Below, piece by piece: positions 60,524 to 64,000 of a stretch of 64,000 nucleotides of DNA. Numbering within the stretch: the stretch's first letter is position 1; each line of letters opens with the position of its first letter. This stretch comes from JAAXHH01 sp965225915 (GTDB taxonomy: Bacteria > JAAXHH01). Under the pieces are notes generated by a model. It was not told the DNA's origin and did no database searches. It saw only the letters and a program-made list of their open reading frames with translations. The position numbers and the translations under genes are program-made. The stretch is from positions 496,001 through 560,000 of the forward strand of contig OZ245326.1 of NCBI GenBank assembly GCA_965225915.1. The letters run 5' to 3'.

Positions 60524-60664
60524 GCCGTTTGTCATCCTCGGGGCATGGCCTGCAAGCAAATACGCCCCGAAGATCAGGATAGGGGGAGAAGACGCCTGCT
60601 GGCCATACTATAGATTATCCATGTACACCGGATGACTTCAGTCCGCGGAAGTTCCGATGAAAAC

Positions 60665-60860
60665 TATGGGCAGGTCGGTCTTCTGGCTTCCGGATCGATC
60701 TACTTGCCGCGCCTTCCCATTCCTATCGGAACAGTGGCTCGAGCCCGCTGGCTCTTAATGCGACGTTCGTCCCCGGTCACAGCGACGGCTCCGCGACGGA
60801 TTCGCACCGTCTTCCCTATTTCTTACCTGCTAAAGTCAAGATAGTACCGGTAAGAAGCGA
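60665..60860 (-). promoter_or_regulatory. Cobalamin (adenosylcobalamin) riboswitch
   Basis: Read on the minus strand, the leader contains GGGAAGACGGTGCGAATCC (60798-60816), the conserved core with the paired element and the GGTGnGAATCC segment, then GCCACTG (about 60727-60733), and a closing GCCAGAAGACCGACCTGCC (60670-60688), the B12-box. The order and spacing match the cobalamin riboswitch class, which binds adenosyl- or related cobalamin and turns off transport genes. A terminator follows downstream. Ends of the element are approximate. Confidence 0.88.
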
Positions 60861-60938
60861 GTTCAACAAAAAGAACCGGCTGGGATGTCTGTGGAATTCC
60901 TGTGCCTTGAGTAATTGGCAGTGATACACCCGACCGCA

Positions 60939-62594
60939 TCACCACCTGATGTTCATCTGAAGGGTCCAGCGCGTCTCGACCAGGGGTACCTTCAGGCTAT
61001 CGTACCGAGTCTGCCTGGTCCGAGCGTAACGCACCAGGGTGGAAAGACCCGCTCTTACGGGTCCGTAAAGCAGGATAACCCACCTCAGGCGGCTATTGGT
61101 TCTGAACAGGGAATCCGTGCCTTCCAGCCCGCTGAAGCCCGCCAGGGTATACTCCCACTGCGTCGATAGGCTGACCCCGGCCCGGGATCGATATCGCATG
61201 AACAGGCGGAGATCGTGCTCGGGCCTACGGCCGGACTGATACCGGCGTTCGTATCGACTCCGCCACTGAACCGATCCGGGCAGACGCCAGGAGACCTGGC
61301 CCTGCCAGATCTCATTCAGCGACTCCGCGCCCGCCCCCTGTTCATCCCGTTCACGTCGCCATACGCCATATAATATGACGCTACCGGCCATTCTCCTGCG
61401 GATGCGGACGGCCCGCCGGAGATGTAATTGCCGATATAGCAGCCGGGGTTCCACGCTCAACTGGACCGTTGTACTTCTATCGGGTTTCCAACGAAGAAGC
61501 AGGCTTTCCCACGCGCGTTCAGCCTTCTCGATGTACCTCGCATCGGCCTGCCGGTGAATCATCAGACCGCCTTCTACACGCGACATGCTCCAGACCATCC
61601 CACCCTGTATGACCTGGTTTCCGGCATCGCCCAGGGCCATCTCTCCGAAAACGTTAGTAGCGCCGACTAAAACGTCCATGTCCAAGCCGGCACGAACACG
61701 CCCGGCGGAATGGCTGGCCGACAGGCCAAGCTGGCCTTTGCCCCGGTTCCAGGCCAGGCGGCCTCCGGAGGTCCAATCTCCCCCGTCGGCCCTGGAGAGT
61801 ATCCCGGTCAGGGAAAGCCCTCGGTGTTGGTACACAAGGGCCGTCCCCTGCAGTGCGCCGGAGACGTAGGTCGTGCGTACGGGCCGAAGTCCCCGGTTTC
61901 TTCTTTTAACCGAAGCGCTGAGGCTGGCGGTAGATGGACGTATCGAACGGCTTCGCCACACCAGTCCCTGGCCGAAGTCCATTTCGTAGCGACCGAGGAT
62001 GATCCTGCTCGAGGCGCCTGGACCGGCCAGTTCTACGTAACCGGACCGCCACTTGTATTCCCCCGCTCGACTGCGGCGCTCCCCCTGGCCGCCCAGGTCA
62101 ATCCAACCACCCAGTTCGAGATCAGTCTGGATACCGAGAATCCCATTACCGGGCAGGTCCGGCCGGTCGGTACGGCTCTGCGCCACGCGCCAGCGACCCC
62201 GGGTTCGCGGGGCACGTTTTCCCGTCACGCGAACAAAGGGTTCAATCCGGTTGATCAGGGCTTTCGTCACCCCGGGTACCTGCTGTAGTGCTCCGGTTCT
62301 TTCGAAATCGCCGTGACGATTCCGCCAGGCGATGATCGCCTGAGCCAGGTTCGGCGAGATCCAGGGAAGCTGTTCCAGCTCCGTGCGGCTTGCGCGGTTG
62401 ATGTCCAGCGGCTCGCGACGCAATGATTCAAGGAGCACGATATCTTCGTGATCGATGTCTTCTGACTCCCGGTCGATCAGGACATCTATCGAATAATCGA
62501 GATCCTGGGCCGAACCCTCTTCCGTCAGGTACAAAGCCACCACCAGGGTCACCGAGACCAGCAATCTCCACGTATCGAACATAAGTCGATTCAT
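60939..62594 (-). CDS. Helix-hairpin-helix domain fused to a predicted outer-membrane beta-barrel
   Basis: A 551-residue protein. A signal peptide (about 1-30) is followed by a ComEA-type HhH domain at about 63-121, with INRASRTELEQLPWISPNLAQAIIAWR and LQQVPGVTKALINRI. The remaining about 420 residues are alternating beta-strand-type sequence (RSGYVELAG, RIILGRYEMDFGQGLVW, WESLLLRWKPDRSTTVQLSVEPRL) ending in an aromatic residue (LQMNIRW), as in outer-membrane barrels. ATG 62594 lies 1 nt after the upstream stop; the open frame runs on to 62663 but overlaps that gene. ComEA binds incoming DNA, so a DNA-uptake pore is one possibility, but it is inference. Confidence 0.78.
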   Translation of the reverse strand: MNRLMFDTWRLLVSVTLVVALYLTEEGSAQDLDYSIDVLIDRESEDIDHEDIVLLESLRREPLDINRASRTELEQLPWISPNLAQAIIAWRNRHGDFERTGALQQVPGVTKALINRIEPFVRVTGKRAPRTRGRWRVAQSRTDRPDLPGNGILGIQTDLELGGWIDLGGQGERRSRAGEYKWRSGYVELAGPGASSRIILGRYEMDFGQGLVWRSRSIRPSTASLSASVKRRNRGLRPVRTTYVSGALQGTALVYQHRGLSLTGILSRADGGDWTSGGRLAWNRGKGQLGLSASHSAGRVRAGLDMDVLVGATNVFGEMALGDAGNQVIQGGMVWSMSRVEGGLMIHRQADARYIEKAERAWESLLLRWKPDRSTTVQLSVEPRLLYRQLHLRRAVRIRRRMAGSVILYGVWRRERDEQGAGAESLNEIWQGQVSWRLPGSVQWRSRYERRYQSGRRPEHDLRLFMRYRSRAGVSLSTQWEYTLAGFSGLEGTDSLFRTNSRLRWVILLYGPVRAGLSTLVRYARTRQTRYDSLKVPLVETRWTLQMNIRW

Positions 62595-62595
62595 G

Positions 62596-63405
62596 TCAGC
62601 CGAATTCCATGGTGAGCGAAAACCGGTGCGTGATGCCCAGCAGGGGATGAGACGACAGGGCATAGTCCGTTCTCAGGTTTCCCGTTTCCAGGCCCAGGCC
62701 GACATAGAACAGGGATGGATCGGTGGTCAGTCCCGCCCGGATCGTGACGTACTCGACGAGACGTAACTCCTGTCCCACCCGGCTGGTATAGCCATGACGG
62801 GGATGGCGGTCGAGCTGGAAGGATATCGTCAACCGGTCCCCTGTCCTGCTTAACCCGGCCTGGATGATGCGCGGGCTCTCCGTCGCCGGACCGGTCTCCA
62901 TGAAACTGCCGACGGAATGGGCCATCGCACCGAAACGCAGTCCATAAGGGAGATGTACGAGAACACCCGTGTCCACCACGACGGCGCCCGCGCCTGGGTA
63001 GTTCTTTACGGCCATGCTTGACCTGCGAAGCGCGAACCCCGCCTTGAATCTCTTACCAAACGAGCGCCCATATGACAGGCCTATTACCTGCTCCCGGTAT
63101 AGCGATCCTCCCAGGCTCTGGTAGAACAGGCCGAAATGTCCAAGACCGGTCGGTGCGACACCGGACAGCGTCACCTGGGCCAGTTCTTTCAACCCAAACA
63201 GCCTCGTGTAGTAGCTCGTCAACGCAAACCGGCCGATCTGCGGCGTACCGCCAGGATTCAGGAAGGACGCTTCGGCGTCATCCGCCACGGCCACATATGC
63301 GCCTGCCATGCCGACCGGTCTCGCACCCGCGTAAACCGGTTCAAAAGCGCTCCACGCCGTGCCGGGAATCGCCAGGAATATCAACATCGGTAGTAACTGT
63401 TTCAT
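62596..63405 (-). CDS. PorV/PorQ-like outer-membrane protein
   Basis: A 269-residue protein. The signal peptide (MKQLLPMLIFLAIPGTAWSA) precedes ARPVGMAGAYVAVADDAEASFLNPGG, the start motif of PorV/PorQ-like barrel proteins of the FCB group, followed by repeated strands and a final FSLTMEFG. PorV is a shuttle component of type IX secretion. The frame is open up to 63459, but ATG 63405 follows GGGGAG and starts at the leader. The stop is one base before the start of the HhH-barrel gene, so the two are coupled. No other Por genes are visible in this window. Confidence 0.78.
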   Translation of the reverse strand: MKQLLPMLIFLAIPGTAWSAFEPVYAGARPVGMAGAYVAVADDAEASFLNPGGTPQIGRFALTSYYTRLFGLKELAQVTLSGVAPTGLGHFGLFYQSLGGSLYREQVIGLSYGRSFGKRFKAGFALRRSSMAVKNYPGAGAVVVDTGVLVHLPYGLRFGAMAHSVGSFMETGPATESPRIIQAGLSRTGDRLTISFQLDRHPRHGYTSRVGQELRLVEYVTIRAGLTTDPSLFYVGLGLETGNLRTDYALSSHPLLGITHRFSLTMEFG

Positions 63406-63585
63406 CTGTACTCCCCATCTGGAAATGATAGACTGAAATCTCGGATCTCGGCGCCACAATTCATCAGTCGGAAGCCAGCCACGGAATCTCGTTTTAATCG
63501 ACTGTATATTGACTGTATATCGACCGAATCACGGCTCAATCTCGTATTGACACCCTCCCAGTAGCCCGTATATTGGAGATGGTGC

Positions 63586-63659
63586 GCCCCAGTAGCTCAG
63601 TTGGATAGAGCATCGGACTTCTAATCCGAGGGTTGCAGGTTCGAATCCTGCCTGGGGTA
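63586..63659 (+). tRNA. tRNA-Arg (anticodon TCT)
   Basis: A 74-nt cloverleaf: acceptor GCCCCAG paired with CTGGGGT, D-arm GCTC/GAGC, anticodon stem TCGGA/TCCGA with loop CTTCTAA giving anticodon TCT, and T-arm GCAGG-TTCGAAT-CCTGC. It reads AGA/AGG arginine codons. No CCA is encoded. Confidence 0.95.
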
Positions 63660-63708
63660 TGGGAATCGGGCGGCTGCGCGCAGGTTGCGCCGGTTCCCGG
63701 TTCCTCCT

Positions 63709-63782
63709 GCGTCCGTAGCTCAGCTGGATAGAGCAACTGACTTCGGATCAGTAGGTCGGGGGTTCGAATCCCTCCGGGCGTA
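63709..63782 (+). tRNA. tRNA-Arg (anticodon TCG)
   Basis: A 74-nt cloverleaf: acceptor GCGTCCG with CGGGCGT, D-arm GCTC/GAGC, anticodon stem ACTGA/TCAGT with loop CTTCGGA giving TCG, and T-arm GGGGG-TTCGAAT-CCCTC. It reads CGA-type arginine codons and lies 49 nt after the other tRNA-Arg, probably in the same transcript. Confidence 0.95.
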
Positions 63783-63850
63783 TTCTCTTCATAAACATCC
63801 TTCACCTATTGAATCGACACCAAGGCATCAATTGCCGGGAAGGAATGCCC

Positions 63851-64000
63851 ATGGACCGCATCAGGATAGGCGTGATCGGCTGCGGTGCGATCGCGCAGGT
63901 ACAACACCTGCCCCACATCACGGAGCTGAGTGACCGATACGACTTGGTCGGGCTCTGCGACGTGTCCGAAAAGCTTGTCGACTTCATAGGCGAGATGTAC
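63851..64000 (+). CDS. Gfo/Idh/MocA family oxidoreductase, N-terminal part (truncated by window end)
   Basis: The first 50 codons give MDRIRIGVIGCGAIAQVQHLPHI and LVGLCDVSEKLVDF, the Rossmann-fold start of Gfo/Idh/MocA dehydrogenases with the GCGAIA nucleotide loop at 10-15. The start is ATG 63851 with GGGAAGGA before it; ATG 63845 is also in frame. The catalytic EKP motif lies outside the window. It follows two tRNA-Arg genes. Confidence 0.85.
   Translation, partial: MDRIRIGVIGCGAIAQVQHLPHITELSDRYDLVGLCDVSEKLVDFIGEMY

Overview
The window is a piece of a moderately GC-rich Gram-negative chromosome. The outer-membrane genes (an Oar-like TonB-dependent receptor, a PorV-like protein, MltD, Lnt), the tiny 29-residue mS38/bS22-like basic protein next to an HU gene, and the many phytanoyl-CoA-dioxygenase-like and enolase-superfamily genes suggest the FCB superphylum, perhaps a Latescibacterota- or Poribacteria-like lineage. 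This placement is inferred from gene content only; there is no rRNA gene here. No CRISPR array, transposase or prophage was seen.

Layout. 1-3.8 kb: the end of a peptide-ABC binding protein, a housekeeping operon sppA - HU - small ribosomal-type protein, a LysM lytic transglycosylase and tRNA-Ala. 4.1-12.2 kb: a phosphatase/ADP-ribosylglycohydrolase fusion, three PLP enzymes, a creatininase-family amidohydrolase, and a lipoprotein overlapping a PhyH dioxygenase. 12.4-18.9 kb: an AT-richer accessory stretch with a decayed YgjP-type metallopeptidase, a membrane coiled-coil protein, an orphan DUF433 antitoxin-like gene, and a two-gene ATPase operon (an AAA ATPase followed by an AAA-winged helix-TPR protein, now frameshifted) whose promoter is embedded in tandem palindromes. 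19-23 kb: three PhyH dioxygenases around an enolase-superfamily dehydratase. 23.1-28.5 kb: a 1294-residue Ig-like/leucine-rich-repeat lipoprotein, then two gene relics (alpha/beta hydrolase, Fic).

28.6-38.5 kb: FAH-family hydrolase, Oar-like receptor, mannonate-dehydratase-like enzyme, a XerD-type recombinase, lnt, a Gfo/Idh/MocA oxidoreductase and an ICMT-like methyltransferase. 39-50.3 kb: hisB, then a long co-directional metabolic run (D-threonine-aldolase-like, NSS transporter, HisC-like aminotransferase, amidase, FAD oxidoreductase, metallohydrolase, NHL propeller, BNR sialidase-like protein), which looks like uptake and breakdown of amino-acid or amino-sugar derivatives. 50.6-58.6 kb: clpB, a lipoprotein, a P1 peptidase, an SSS symporter, a DapA-family lyase and an Ldh2-family dehydrogenase. 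58.6-60.9 kb: a cobalamin riboswitch and terminator in front of a BtuB-like receptor gene that carries a nonsense codon, a frameshift and an apparent internal deletion. 60.9-64 kb: a helix-hairpin-helix/beta-barrel protein coupled to a PorV-like protein, two tRNA-Arg genes, and the start of another Gfo/Idh/MocA oxidoreductase.

The best candidate for something undescribed is the ATPase pair with its palindromic operator (14.1-18.8 kb). Close behind are the riboswitch-controlled broken receptor, the HhH-barrel/PorV pair, and the giant LRR lipoprotein. At least five genes show single-base frameshifts or nonsense codons, so either accessory genes here are decaying or the assembly keeps uncorrected indels; this limits every pseudogene call.
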